Source: Tropicibacter oceani (lineage in GTDB: Bacteria > Pseudomonadota > Alphaproteobacteria > Rhodobacterales > Rhodobacteraceae). Taken from it: a stretch of DNA of 64,000 nt. Below the pieces are notes generated by a model. That model was given only the letters and a program-made list of their open reading frames with translations. It ran no database searches and had not been told where the DNA came from. The stretch lies in NCBI RefSeq assembly GCF_029958925.1, contig NZ_CP124617.1:1-64000 (forward strand), read 5' to 3'. This document shows, piece by piece, positions 17,921-26,982 of this stretch (its first letter is position 1; the number at the start of each line of letters is the position of its first letter). Position numbers and translations under genes: made by a program.

Positions 17921-18982
17921 TCAGTGTCCGGCCGCGCCTGGGGCCGCCTTCCTGTAGTGATGCGAGCTGACAAGCGCCGCGGCAATCAGGAAAATGCCCA
18001 GCAGGCCGGTCACCGGTTCGGGCACGTGGAACAGCGATTGCGCGAAAAGCGCCAGCGACAGGAAGAACACGGAATAAAACGCCCCGTGTTCCAGGTACCT
18101 GAACTGCGCCAGCGTCTGCCTTTCGACGATCATGATGGTAAAGGACCGCACGTACATCGCCCCGATCCCCAGGCCAACGGCGATCAGGAACAGGTTGGTG
18201 GTCAGGGCAAAGGCGCCGATGACCCCGTCAAAGGAAAAGCTGGCGTCGATCACCTCGAGGTACAAGAAAGCGCCCAAACCGCCCTGCGCCCCGATCTTTG
18301 CCGTGTCGCGGGCCGCGTTGTCCAGCAGGTGACCGACCACATCCACCAGGGAAAAGGTCAGCAACCCGAACAATGCGCCAAAGGCGAACTGGGTTTTGGC
18401 GCCTTCGGGCAACAGGACCGCGAAACCGGCCACCACGGACAGGACCAGCGCGGTCTCGAAGCCCCGGATCGCGCCGCAATCGCTTAGCCGTGCCTCGAGC
18501 CAGCTGAACCAATGCACGTCCTTCGCCTCGTCCACGAAATAGGTCAGCGCCACCATCATCAGGAAGGTGCCGCCAAAGGCGGAAATCGACAAATGCGCCT
18601 CGTCCATGATGCGGGCATAATCGGCGGGCTGGGCGATGGCCAGTTTCAGCGCCTCGATCGGGCCGATCCAGGCCGCCACGGACACCACCGCCAGCGGAAA
18701 GACGATGCGCATGCCAAAGACCGCGATCAGGATGCCCCAGGTCAGAAAACGGCGGCGCCATACCTCGGACATGGTTTCCAGCCGATTGGCGTTCACCACC
18801 GCGTTGTCAAAGGACAGCGCGATTTCAAGCGCGGCAAGGATGGCGCCGATCACCAGAAAGGAAAAGACGCCGCTCCAGTTGCCGGAATGCAGCCAGCCCA
18901 GCCAGGCGGACAGCATCAAACCGACGATCGTGACGATCACCGGCCATTTGAAATAAGACCCAAGGGGACGATCCACGGCCAT
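17921..18982 (-). CDS. DUF475 / TerC-like integral membrane protein
   Basis: 353 residues with about 9 membrane segments. The two TerC-superfamily motifs with metal-coordinating Asp are evident: EIALSFDNAVVNANRLETMS near residue 55 and DASFSFDGVIGAFALTTNLFLIAVGLGIGAMYVRSFT near 235. Relatives are linked to tellurite resistance, manganese export or metal loading of exported proteins. It sits inside the uronate operon, 28 bases after the RraA-like gene stop and upstream of the lactonase, where no metabolic role is obvious. Possibly it adjusts metal supply for the metal-dependent enzymes of the locus, or it is a passenger. That is speculation. Confidence 0.85.
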   Translation of the reverse strand: MAVDRPLGSYFKWPVIVTIVGLMLSAWLGWLHSGNWSGVFSFLVIGAILAALEIALSFDNAVVNANRLETMSEVWRRRFLTWGILIAVFGMRIVFPLAVVSVAAWIGPIEALKLAIAQPADYARIMDEAHLSISAFGGTFLMMVALTYFVDEAKDVHWFSWLEARLSDCGAIRGFETALVLSVVAGFAVLLPEGAKTQFAFGALFGLLTFSLVDVVGHLLDNAARDTAKIGAQGGLGAFLYLEVIDASFSFDGVIGAFALTTNLFLIAVGLGIGAMYVRSFTIMIVERQTLAQFRYLEHGAFYSVFFLSLALFAQSLFHVPEPVTGLLGIFLIAAALVSSHHYRKAAPGAAGH

Positions 18983-19010
18983 GGCTCCTTTTTGTGTTGT
19001 GGCGCTGCGG

Positions 19011-19757
19011 TCACGCCTTGGCGTTGCGGGCGCGCCAGTCGTCGTAACGTTTCAGGGTGTCAGGGTCGGTTGGCGGGTAAAGACCGATGATCGGCACGTT
19101 GCGGCGCACCTCCTCCAGGACGAAGCGTTCGAAATCCTCCATCGGGCCAACCTCGGCGGCGATCTCGTCGGCCAGGTGCCGGGGAATGATCATCACCCCG
19201 TCGTTGTCCCCCAGCACGATGTCGCCGGGATAGACCGCAACACCGCCGCAGCCCACGGGCAGGCCGATATCGACGGCGTGGTGCTTGGTCAGGTTGGTCG
19301 GCGCCGAAGGCTTGGCCCCGAAAACCGGCATGTCCAGCGCGGCGGCGCCCTCGGCATCGCGGATGCCGCCATCGGTCACCACGCCGGCCGCGCCGCGCAT
19401 TTCCAGCCGCGTCAGCAGGATCGAACCCGCCGACGCCGCCGAGGCATCCTGCCGGCAATCCATGACCAGCACGGCGCCTTGGGGGCATTGTTCGACGGCA
19501 ACGCGCTGCGGGTGGTCGGGTTCACGAAAGGCCTCGATCGGGTCGGTGTCGGGCCGCGCGGGAATATAGCGCAGGGTAAAGGCTGGACCGACCAGCGGCT
19601 TTTTACAGGGCGCAAAGGGCGCAACCCCCTGAACATAGGCGTTGTGATAACCGCGCTTGTACAGCAGCGTCGCCACCGTGGCGGTGCTGGCCTGCGCCAA
19701 ACGGTCAAGGGTTTCGGGGTGCAGCGGAATGCTGTCGGCGGGTTGCGGGTTGGGCAT
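19011..19757 (-). CDS. RraA/HMG-aldolase-like family protein (class II aldolase fold)
   Basis: 248 residues from ATG 19757. It has the RraA-fold pattern GPAFTLRYIPARPDTDP, GAVLVMDCRQDASAASAGSILLTRLEMRGAAGVVTDGGIRDAEG and VYPGDIVLGDNDGVMIIPRHLADE. The GGIRD motif keeps the Arg-Asp pair that binds metal and pyruvate enolate in 4-hydroxy-4-methyl-2-oxoglutarate/CHA aldolases, so this is more probably an aldolase, decarboxylase or hydrolase than a regulator of RNase E. It directly follows KDG kinase (23-base gap) in the operon. It could cleave a 4-hydroxy-2-oxo acid of the pathway. Annotation pipelines would call it ribonuclease activity regulator RraA. Confidence 0.8.
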   Translation of the reverse strand: MPNPQPADSIPLHPETLDRLAQASTATVATLLYKRGYHNAYVQGVAPFAPCKKPLVGPAFTLRYIPARPDTDPIEAFREPDHPQRVAVEQCPQGAVLVMDCRQDASAASAGSILLTRLEMRGAAGVVTDGGIRDAEGAAALDMPVFGAKPSAPTNLTKHHAVDIGLPVGCGGVAVYPGDIVLGDNDGVMIIPRHLADEIAAEVGPMEDFERFVLEEVRRNVPIIGLYPPTDPDTLKRYDDWRARNAKA

Positions 19758-19780
19758 CGGGGTATCCTTTCTGGCGGATG

Positions 19781-20692
19781 TCAGCGGCCTGTGGGAAATG
19801 GCGCAACAGGCACTAGCGCGCCCTTGCCCTGAACGACCTGCCCGGCCAGCTGGCACGCCTGTTCGACACTGTCGCGCAGGGGAATGTCCCCCTTGATCCC
19901 GGCCAGGATCGCGGCGTTGAAGCTGTCCCCGGCGGCGGTGGTATCGACCACGCCGGACAAACCCGGCACCGGGTAGCTGCCGCAATCCTGCCCTTGCCGA
20001 AAGAAGACCGGATCGCCGCCGTTCTTGACCACGATCGTGCTGGCCCCGGCCGCCGCATAGCGTTCTGCCGTGGCCTCGGGGTTGGCGTCCTGAAACCACT
20101 GTGCCTCGTCCTCGAAGGACGGCAGGGCGATGTCGCTGACGGCCGCGCCGCGCATGATCGCATCGGTCATCTGCGCCGGATCGGACCACAGGCGCGGGCG
20201 CAGGTTGGGGTCAAAGGCCACCGTGTGGCCCCCTGCCCTTGCCGCCTGCAGCGCGTTCAGAAGGTTTTCGCGCGCCGGGGCGTCCAGAATGGCCAGGGTG
20301 ATCCCCGAGAAATAGATCAGGTCCGCCGCCTCGATCGCGGCATTCAGCGCGGCAGGGTCGTCTGCCAGATGGCGAGCGGCCGATTGCCCACGCCAATAGG
20401 AAAAGCTGCGCTCGCCCTTGTCGAGCGTGATCATGTAGAGCCCCACCGTCCGCCCCGGCAGCCTTTGAACGTGCCGGTGGTCGATGCCGCTGGCCGAAAA
20501 GGTTTCGCACATCTGCCCGGAAATCGCGTCGTCGCCGACCGCCGTGAAATACGACACCGCGATGTCCGGCCACATCCGGGCCAGATACCAGGCCGTGTTG
20601 AACGTATCCCCGGCAAACCCGAGACTGTATTCATTGGGGGCGGATGTGGGCGCAAATTCCGCCATGCATTCGCCAATCGCAAGAAAGCGCAT
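19781..20692 (-). CDS. kdgK: 2-dehydro-3-deoxygluconokinase (KDG kinase), PfkB family
   Basis: 303 residues starting MRFLAIGECMAEFAP, the typical KdgK opening. PfkB motifs are present: GFAGDTFNTAWYLARM (sugar binding), TVGLYMITLDKGERSFSYWRGQSAARHL (KdgK-typical), FDPNLRPRLW, IVVKNGG and the anion-hole/catalytic Asp signature DTTAAGDSFNAAILAG. It phosphorylates KDG to KDPG using ATP in the cytosol, the shared end point of the alginate and mannonate branches. The gap to the SDR gene upstream is 158 bases and carries two hairpins. Confidence 0.93.
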   Translation of the reverse strand: MRFLAIGECMAEFAPTSAPNEYSLGFAGDTFNTAWYLARMWPDIAVSYFTAVGDDAISGQMCETFSASGIDHRHVQRLPGRTVGLYMITLDKGERSFSYWRGQSAARHLADDPAALNAAIEAADLIYFSGITLAILDAPARENLLNALQAARAGGHTVAFDPNLRPRLWSDPAQMTDAIMRGAAVSDIALPSFEDEAQWFQDANPEATAERYAAAGASTIVVKNGGDPVFFRQGQDCGSYPVPGLSGVVDTTAAGDSFNAAILAGIKGDIPLRDSVEQACQLAGQVVQGKGALVPVAPFPTGR

Positions 20693-20717
20693 CTTGAAAG
20701 GTCCGATGTTCCGAAGG

Positions 20718-20778
20718 GATCAGGGGGCCAGCCCCTTGATCAGGGTTCCGGGGAATGGGCGGGCGCAGCACTGCGCCC
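20718..20778 (-). other. Two intercistronic hairpins between the SDR and kdgK
   Basis: The 158-base gap has an imperfect stem GATCAGGGG with CCCCTTGATC (20718-20741) and a compact GGGCGCAG/CTGCGCCC inverted repeat (20761-20778). Neither has a T tract. They may process or protect the operon mRNA, separating the transport/lyase half from the kinase half. Confidence 0.45.
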
Positions 20779-20850
20779 ACCCTGCCCTGCTTTACGCCAC
20801 AGCTGGGCGGCTGCGGTCCGGGTTCGTCATGGGCGTTTCCTGTCCGTGGG

Positions 20851-21594
20851 TCAGGAAAACAGCATGCCGCCGTTGATGTCGACATTGGCCCCGGTGATGA
20901 AGGCCGCGTCGTCGCTGGCCAGAAAGCTGACCAGGTTGGCCACATCCTCGGACGTGCCCTGCCGCTTGACCGGCGAGGCGGCCTCGACGTTGCGGCGCAC
21001 TTCGTCCTTGGTAAAGATGTTGTGGAAATCGGTGTCGATCATGCCCGGGCACAGGGCGTTGACGCGGATCTTCGGCCCCAGTTCCTTGGCCAGCCCGCGC
21101 GTCATGGTCATCACCGCGCCTTTCGAGGTGGCATAGGCAATCGCCCCGGGTCCACCGCCATCGCGCCCCGCCTGGCTGGCGATGTTCACGATTGCGCCGG
21201 ACGGCATGTGCGGCAGGCAGGCCTTGATCATCAGGAAGGTGCTGGTCAGGTTCAGATCCATCACCGCCTGCCAGTGTTCCAGCGACATCTCTGCGATGGT
21301 CTTGCGCGCGATCAGCCCGCCCGCGTTGTTCACCAGGATATCGACGCCGCCAAAGGCCTCGAGCGTGCGGGTGACCAGCGTTTCGACATCGACGGCTTTG
21401 CTCAGGTCGCCCTGCACCGCGATGGCCTTGCCGCCAAGCGCCTTGATCTGTTTGACCGTCTCTTCGGCGCCGGCGCTGCTGGCGAAATAGTTGATCGCAA
21501 CATTGGCGCCCTCGGCGGCCAGCTTGACGGCGCAGGCGCGCCCGATGTCACGACCACCGCCGGTGACGATTGCGGTCTTTCCCTGAAGTTTCAT
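20851..21594 (-). CDS. SDR-family oxidoreductase, candidate DEH reductase
   Basis: 247 residues, classical SDR: the coenzyme motif is [10 protein letters not shown], then NNAG, the catalytic Ser in [10 protein letters not shown] and YATSK, ending [15 protein letters not shown]. The family includes A1-R-type reductases that convert 4-deoxy-L-erythro-5-hexoseulose uronate (DEH) to KDG in alginate degraders, and also FabG-like enzymes. In this operon, between the hydroxyisobutyrate-dehydrogenase-like gene and KDG kinase, a DEH reductase role is the best guess. The nucleotide-binding segment reads GGGRDIG rather than the usual GxxxGIG, a small oddity. Confidence 0.8.
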   Translation of the reverse strand: MKLQGKTAIVTGGGRDIGRACAVKLAAEGANVAINYFASSAGAEETVKQIKALGGKAIAVQGDLSKAVDVETLVTRTLEAFGGVDILVNNAGGLIARKTIAEMSLEHWQAVMDLNLTSTFLMIKACLPHMPSGAIVNIASQAGRDGGGPGAIAYATSKGAVMTMTRGLAKELGPKIRVNALCPGMIDTDFHNIFTKDEVRRNVEAASPVKRQGTSEDVANLVSFLASDDAAFITGANVDINGGMLFS

Positions 21595-21653
21595 GATCTT
21601 TGTCCCGTTCTTGTTGGTTGACCGCCGCGCCCGCTGGGGCGCGGCCTGTCGGC

Positions 21654-22535
21654 TCAGCCTTTGAGCTTCAGGAAATAGTCGAAGATTTCCGGCACGTTGC
21701 CTTCGCCCATGCCGGCATCAACGGCCGCCTGAAGGTTGTGCGAGGTGCCTTCGGCAATCTCGGCCCGCGTGCCCAGATCCTCGGCCATCTTCAGGAAATA
21801 CCCCAGGTCCTTGTTGGCGTTGTTGATCGAGAAGCCCAGGTCGCTGACGCCATCCACCGCGTAATTCTTGCAAAACCCCATGAAGGGCGAATTCGACGGG
21901 CCGGTCGACATGATGTCGTACAACTGCTGGCGGTCGACACCGGCACGATCGGCGACCGCAAAGGCCTGGCTCATGGTGCAGACGGTGGTCATGCCCATGA
22001 AGTTGTTGATCAGCTTGGTCACGTGACCGGCGCCAAGCGCGCCGAGGTAAAAGACGTTTTCGCCCTGCTGGTCGAGCACCGGCTTGACCTTGTCAAAGGT
22101 CGCCTTGTCGCCGGCGGCCATGATGTTCAGCAGACCGTCCTTGGCGTGCGCCGGAGTGCGGCCCAGCGGGGCGTCGACCATGCCCGCGCCCTTGGCCGCA
22201 AGGTCTGCGCCGATCTTGCGGGTCGAGGCGGGGATCGAGGTACCGAAATCGATCAGAACCGCGCCTTCCTTGATGCCGGCAAGGATGCCGTTGTCGCCAT
22301 AAACGACCTTTTCGACGACTTCAGAGGTGGTCAGGCAAAGCATGACGATGTCGCTGGCCTCGGCCAGTTCCTTGGGGGTGGCGGCCTCTTTGGCGTTGCC
22401 ACGGGCCAGAACGGCGCCAACCGCATCCTTGTTGAGGTCCATCACGACCAGTTCGAACCCCCTTTTCTGAAGGTTCTCAACCATGTTCCCGCCCATGAGG
22501 CCGAGACCGATGAAACCGATGACGGGTTTGGTCAT
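21654..22535 (-). CDS. 3-hydroxyisobutyrate dehydrogenase family (GarR/beta-hydroxyacid dehydrogenase)
   Basis: 293 residues. N-terminal [21 protein letters not shown] is the NAD(P) motif, [38 protein letters not shown] is the substrate-binding region, and [15 protein letters not shown] carries the catalytic Lys of the family. Members include tartronate semialdehyde reductase and 3-hydroxyisobutyrate dehydrogenase. The gene follows kdgF after 39 bases. It could be an alternative DEH reductase or act on a 2-hydroxy-3-oxo acid. Two reductase genes in series leave open which one makes KDG. Confidence 0.88.
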   Translation of the reverse strand: MTKPVIGFIGLGLMGGNMVENLQKRGFELVVMDLNKDAVGAVLARGNAKEAATPKELAEASDIVMLCLTTSEVVEKVVYGDNGILAGIKEGAVLIDFGTSIPASTRKIGADLAAKGAGMVDAPLGRTPAHAKDGLLNIMAAGDKATFDKVKPVLDQQGENVFYLGALGAGHVTKLINNFMGMTTVCTMSQAFAVADRAGVDRQQLYDIMSTGPSNSPFMGFCKNYAVDGVSDLGFSINNANKDLGYFLKMAEDLGTRAEIAEGTSHNLQAAVDAGMGEGNVPEIFDYFLKLKG

Positions 22536-22574
22536 GCCGTGTTCTCCCTTACGTTTTTCTTTGTGTTTGTTGGA

Positions 22575-22907
22575 TCAGAGGAAGTCTTCGCGGTGCGGCG
22601 TGAAGATATCCAACAGCGTCCCTGCCTCGAGGCAGGTGGCGCCGTGTACGATGTTGGGCTGCTTGTACAGCGAATCCCCGGCGGCCACGACATAGGTCTT
22701 GTCGCCGACGGTGAATTCGAACTTGCCCGAGATGACATAGGTGATCTGTTCGTGCGGGTGATGGTGCAGCGCCGCGACCGTCCCCGTTTCAAAGTGCACT
22801 TCGACGCACATGACGTTGTCGTTGTAGGCGGCCACTTTCCGGGTCAGCCCGCCGCCAGCGTCAAACAGCGTGTTTTCAGCTGCGGGAAAGTAGTTTTTCA
22901 CGGTCAT
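22575..22907 (-). CDS. kdgF: KdgF-like cupin, unsaturated uronate linearising enzyme
   Basis: 110 residues, a single cupin domain of KdgF type. Metal ligands are seen in AALHHHPHEQITYVISGKFEF (His, His, Gln) and PNIVHGATCLEAGTLLDIFTPHREDFL (His); the ending FTPHREDFL is characteristic. KdgF converts cyclic 4,5-unsaturated monouronates, the products of exo-acting pectate and alginate lyases, to the linear ketonised form, speeding flux to DEH. It lies directly downstream of the PL15 lyase gene, so it receives that enzyme's product. Family and pathway position support each other strongly. Confidence 0.92.
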   Translation of the reverse strand: MTVKNYFPAAENTLFDAGGGLTRKVAAYNDNVMCVEVHFETGTVAALHHHPHEQITYVISGKFEFTVGDKTYVVAAGDSLYKQPNIVHGATCLEAGTLLDIFTPHREDFL

Positions 22908-22974
22908 CGCATGTCTCCATGACGTTTGTGCAGTCGGCGTCCGGCAGCGCCGGAGCGGTGGTTGTGCGGTCGGG

Positions 22975-25296
22975 TCAGGTGTTGGCCAGCTTCTTCATCA
23001 CCACGCGGAATGTGTTTTCATCCGTATCGGTAAAGTAGAGGTCGGCGTCATAGCCCTGATCATCGAGGAAGTGGAAGATCCGCTTCGGCTCGCTCAGCCT
23101 GTAGGGCACCAGCAGGGTGGCGATGCGGTGGCGGGTGGCCTCGGGATAGCGGGCGTGCAGGCAGGTGCTGACCGGCAGACCCTCGATTTCCGAGGGGTCG
23201 ACATCGGGAAACCCGGTTTCCTGCGTCAGCGTCGGCTTGCCCGCTTCGGACCAGATCACCTGACCGTAGAACCCTGCCCTTTCGCCGCTGTAGCGGAACG
23301 AGGTCTTGCCCAGGTCATAGGGCGCATTGGCGTGCAGCAACCAATCGACCGACACCGGCGTGTCCGCATCGACGCTGTCGACGATGACGAAATAGCTGTT
23401 GCGGACGAAATAGACCTCGCGCTCGGCCCGCGTGACCTCGGGGGACAGGCTGCGGTAGGCCGGGGTGGCGTCGCCCTTGATATAGATATGATCGTCGCGC
23501 TCTTGGGCGGTGATGATCTTGCCGGTGGCGGCCATCGCCTTGGCCTTGTCCTTGTCGGCGTACTGGCCCTTGCCGTTGATCAGGATGGCGTTCTTGGACC
23601 GGGTCTGGCGCCGCCAGTTGCGGTGCATGGTCGAGTTGAAGGCGACGTAGTGCCCGGACTGGATCGCCAGATCTTCGCCAAAGGCCGCCATGCAGAATGC
23701 GTTCTGGTCGCCGTGGCTGTGGCTGATCGACCCGAAGGGCGAGGATTTGAACACGAACTGGATATGCTGATCAGGATCGTCCATGGCGTGCTGCACCCCG
23801 ACCCAGCCGATGCCCTTGAAGTGGCGCAACCCGCCTTTTGGAGGCGTGGCCTCGACAAAGGGAAAGTCGGTGCGGAAGGTCAGCTCGTCAAAATTGGTGT
23901 CCCACCAACCCCAGTTGTAGAACGCCATTTCGGTGCCGGGGTTCAACGCCAGGTTTTCGTCGCAATACCACTGATAGGCACCGTTGCCGGTGACCCCGGC
24001 GAACTGGCGCATGTTCAGGCCGGTCTTGATGCAGGGCAGATCGCCCTGCGTGCTGTCATCGCCAAAGGTGGCGCGGCGGGTGTTCGGCGCCTTGCAGAAC
24101 AGCGGAAAGTCCCCGGTGTTCTGAAAGAACGGCCGCTTGTATAGATCAAGGCCCGCGTAGCTTTTCAAACGGTTGGCCGCGTCGATCAGATAGGCCATGC
24201 CCATCATCCAGTAATTCGTGCCCTCGGCCCAGCCGCCGTCGCTGTCGCCCCAGGGCGAATAGACGGTGAACAGGAATTCGATGCAGTAATCCAGCCATTC
24301 GCGCGGCTCATCGTCGTCGGTTTCACCCAAAAGCGCGATGCAGGCCGGAACCAGCGTCAAAGACACCGAGCGCACCGCATGGCTGTCGTAGGGGAACAGG
24401 TGGATCTTGGCGTTGACGATCGCATGTTCGGCGATGTCGCGGGTCCGCGCCATGAGGGAGGCGCGCACCCGCGCCCGCTCGTCCTCGGTCATCTGGTCGT
24501 GCAACCAGTCATAACCCCAGGCAAGCGCGTTGGTGACCCGATAGGCCCATTCGTCGGTATAAGCCCGCGAGGTGACGCCCATCGGGTCCCAGCTGGCGGC
24601 CTCCAAAAGCCATTCCTTGGCGCGGTCCAGCATGGCCTGATCGCCGGTCACCTGGCCGCCGATGGCAAGGTGACGGATGGCGTACCACAGCTCCTGCAGC
24701 TCGATGTAGGTCTGGCGCCAGACCGGCGCGGTGCGTTGGTGGTTCGGATAGCCGGCGGGCTCTTTCATGATGTCCCGCTCCATCCAGGGCAGAACGGATT
24801 TTTCGTAGAAGTTGAACCATGTGCAATGGTCGGGATCGGCCTCGACCGCCCTGCGGAAATCGGCCAGACGGTCCGGCGTCAGCCAAAGCCGGGGGTGTTC
24901 CAGCGTGGCCTTGGAATAGCGCGCCGCGCGCGACACCAGCGGCGTTTCCGGCAGATCGGCGGTGATCGAAAAGCTGCGGGTCTTGCTCCAGCTGGTGGCG
25001 GGCTTGCCGGTGGCCGGATCGCAGACCGCATAGGACCAGTGGTAATCGCCCGGGGCAAGGGCCGTGTCGGGCGTGAAAAAGTTCAGCGGAATTCCGGAGA
25101 AGACCTGCGTGTCCTTGGCGGGAAACTCGGGGTCGGTCGAAATGCGCAGCACATACTGCGCCTCGTCCTCGATCACCGGCAGCCAGGTAAAGCGCGGCGG
25201 GTTCTCGACGATCTCGCTGGCGGCATCCGGTGCATACTGGATGGTCAGGCGGCCGGTCTTGGGTTCGTCAAGCGTGAGAGCAGGTGCGCCGGGCAT
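22975..25296 (-). CDS. Exo-type oligoalginate lyase, polysaccharide lyase family 15
   Basis: 773 residues, no signal peptide, hence cytosolic. Length and sequence along the whole protein resemble the Agrobacterium Atu3025 exo-oligoalginate lyase (about 776 residues) as I remember it. An N-terminal beta domain (LTLDEPKTGRLTIQYAP...NPPRFTWLP) precedes an alpha/alpha barrel and a C-terminal beta sandwich of heparinase II/III type. Probable catalytic residues are His306 in PYDSHAVRS and Tyr362 in WAEGTNYWMMG, with His526/His528 in SISHSHGDQNAF. It removes monomers from imported oligo-alginate by beta-elimination. It follows algQ after a strong hairpin. A related heparinase-fold activity on another uronic oligosaccharide is the alternative. 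Confidence 0.88.
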   Translation of the reverse strand: MPGAPALTLDEPKTGRLTIQYAPDAASEIVENPPRFTWLPVIEDEAQYVLRISTDPEFPAKDTQVFSGIPLNFFTPDTALAPGDYHWSYAVCDPATGKPATSWSKTRSFSITADLPETPLVSRAARYSKATLEHPRLWLTPDRLADFRRAVEADPDHCTWFNFYEKSVLPWMERDIMKEPAGYPNHQRTAPVWRQTYIELQELWYAIRHLAIGGQVTGDQAMLDRAKEWLLEAASWDPMGVTSRAYTDEWAYRVTNALAWGYDWLHDQMTEDERARVRASLMARTRDIAEHAIVNAKIHLFPYDSHAVRSVSLTLVPACIALLGETDDDEPREWLDYCIEFLFTVYSPWGDSDGGWAEGTNYWMMGMAYLIDAANRLKSYAGLDLYKRPFFQNTGDFPLFCKAPNTRRATFGDDSTQGDLPCIKTGLNMRQFAGVTGNGAYQWYCDENLALNPGTEMAFYNWGWWDTNFDELTFRTDFPFVEATPPKGGLRHFKGIGWVGVQHAMDDPDQHIQFVFKSSPFGSISHSHGDQNAFCMAAFGEDLAIQSGHYVAFNSTMHRNWRRQTRSKNAILINGKGQYADKDKAKAMAATGKIITAQERDDHIYIKGDATPAYRSLSPEVTRAEREVYFVRNSYFVIVDSVDADTPVSVDWLLHANAPYDLGKTSFRYSGERAGFYGQVIWSEAGKPTLTQETGFPDVDPSEIEGLPVSTCLHARYPEATRHRIATLLVPYRLSEPKRIFHFLDDQGYDADLYFTDTDENTFRVVMKKLANT

Positions 25297-25332
25297 CGGT
25301 CAGGTCTTTCTGTTGGGTGAAATCAGGGGTGC

Positions 25333-25357
25333 GGTGCGGCCGCCGGGCGGCCGCACC
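25333..25357 (-). other. Hairpin between algQ and the PL15 lyase gene
   Basis: GGTGCGGCCG and CGGCCGCACC make a perfect 10-bp GC-rich stem with a 5-base loop in the 88-base gap. No T tract follows on the minus strand. Its place after the binding-protein gene parallels the dctP/dctQ hairpin and suggests mRNA stabilisation or partial attenuation. Confidence 0.6.
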
Positions 25358-25384
25358 AAGGTTCACGTAGACGTTTCGGCAGGA

Positions 25385-26953
25385 TCAGCCGTACTGGCGT
25401 TCGTAGGCCGAGTTCATGACCTCGATAACCTTGTCGTAGCCCATCTTGTTGAGGGTCTCGACGTAGGCGTCCCAGTCGGCCTTGATGTCGCCCGAACCAA
25501 GGATCCAGGCCTGCTGACGCTCCAGCATGTAGGTCTGGATGGACGGCCAGTACTTGTCATAGACTTCCTGTTCTTCCTTGTTGAAGGCGACGCCCAGGAA
25601 CTGGTCGACCAGCAGGTCTTCGCTGTCGTACAGCTCGATACCCTTGCGTGCCGCTTCTGCGGTCCACTGCCATTCATAGCGGTAGTCCTGCGGGTAACCG
25701 CGATAGATCTGAGCGCCTTCCAGGTACATCTGGCTGTTCACCGGCGTGTCCGAGTTCAACACTTCGTCGGTAAAGATCGGCTCGCCGTCGACCATGTTCC
25801 AGGTCTTGCCTTCGACCCCGAAGTTGGCCAGCAAAGCGCCCTCTTCCGAGAAGAAATAGTCGAAATACTTGATCGTTTCGACAGGGTTCTTGTTGGTATA
25901 GCTGATCGCCCAGCCATCGGGCTTGATCGGGATGCGGCGGTGCTCTTCCATCCGCACGCCACCGGCCGATTTCGGCGGCAGGAACGGGATGAAGTTGAAG
26001 CCTTCGATCTTGTCCGCCAGCGCCGAGTTGTAGCCCGAGGTCGAAGCGAACCAGTCATGGGTCACGCCGCCCAGGTTTTCACCCAGCAGGAAGTCACGCG
26101 CCGAGGAGCCGCGGGTAAAGACTTCGGAGTCGATCAGGCCTTCCTTGTACCACTGGGCCAGGTTGGCCATGGCGTCACGATAGGCGTCTTGCGCATAGGG
26201 ATGCGCGATCTTGCCTTCGGGCGTGACATAGAAGTCGTGGTAGGTGTCCGACCCCGAGGTGCGGGCATCCCACAGCGTCATCAGGCGCAGCACTTCTTCC
26301 CAGTCGCGGGCGAAATAGGGCACTTCGTCCTTTTGACCGTTGCCGTTGGGGTCCTGGTCGCGGAAGGCCACCATGACTTCGTACAGCTCGTCAACGTTGT
26401 CGGGCTGCTCGAGGCCCAGCTTGTCCAGCCAGTCCTGACGGATGAACCACGCCCGGCCATATTTGCCGTCGGGCAGATACGGAATGTAGTAATAGTTGCC
26501 GTCATAGGCCGAGATGGCCTCTTTCAGGCCGGGATGTTCGTCCCAGAACTTCTTGATGTTGGGCGCGTGCTCGTCCACCAGTTCGTTCAGGGGGACAAAG
26601 GCGCCTTCGGGGCCGTACTGGTTGACCGGCTGCTGGATGCGGTTGCCGCCCACGATGTCGGGCAGGTCACCGGTGGCGATCAGCAGGTTCATCGCCTCGT
26701 TGTTGTCCTTGGTGTTGCGACCCGAGGTCTTGTCCACAAGATAGACGTTGGTCTTTTCGCGGGTGACCTCTTCGACCGGATACAGCGTGCCGGTGTCGCC
26801 GCCGGGGCCGTAACCCTGGGCGCGCGGCCAGTGCATGTGGATCGTCAGTTCCAGCGGCTCGTCAACGATCGGCAGATGGCTTTCGGCAAAGACCGGGGCC
26901 GTCAGGGCCGTCGTGCCGAGGATGGCAAGAGATGCCAGTTTGAAAGTTCGCAT
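25385..26953 (-). CDS. algQ: Alginate ABC transporter solute-binding protein (AlgQ type)
   Basis: 522 residues from ATG 26953, preceded by AGGGAGGAC. A Sec signal peptide (MRTFKLASLAILGTTALTAPVFA) opens the protein. A calcium-binding EF-hand-like loop, DQDPNGNGQKDE at residues 199-210, matches the site of Sphingomonas AlgQ1/AlgQ2. The large size (over 500 residues) also fits the AlgQ/LipO-type binding proteins for oligosaccharides rather than small sugar binders. It delivers alginate oligomers to AlgM1M2S. It sits between algM2 and the lyase gene. Confidence 0.88.
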   Translation of the reverse strand: MRTFKLASLAILGTTALTAPVFAESHLPIVDEPLELTIHMHWPRAQGYGPGGDTGTLYPVEEVTREKTNVYLVDKTSGRNTKDNNEAMNLLIATGDLPDIVGGNRIQQPVNQYGPEGAFVPLNELVDEHAPNIKKFWDEHPGLKEAISAYDGNYYYIPYLPDGKYGRAWFIRQDWLDKLGLEQPDNVDELYEVMVAFRDQDPNGNGQKDEVPYFARDWEEVLRLMTLWDARTSGSDTYHDFYVTPEGKIAHPYAQDAYRDAMANLAQWYKEGLIDSEVFTRGSSARDFLLGENLGGVTHDWFASTSGYNSALADKIEGFNFIPFLPPKSAGGVRMEEHRRIPIKPDGWAISYTNKNPVETIKYFDYFFSEEGALLANFGVEGKTWNMVDGEPIFTDEVLNSDTPVNSQMYLEGAQIYRGYPQDYRYEWQWTAEAARKGIELYDSEDLLVDQFLGVAFNKEEQEVYDKYWPSIQTYMLERQQAWILGSGDIKADWDAYVETLNKMGYDKVIEVMNSAYERQYG

Positions 26954-26982
26954 GGTGTCCTCCCTTTTGCGATTTCTTGAGT

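Noticed and set aside
23071-24144. 357-codon plus-strand frame opposite the PL15 lyase
   Set aside because: The lyase is recognised along its whole length; this frame has no motif.
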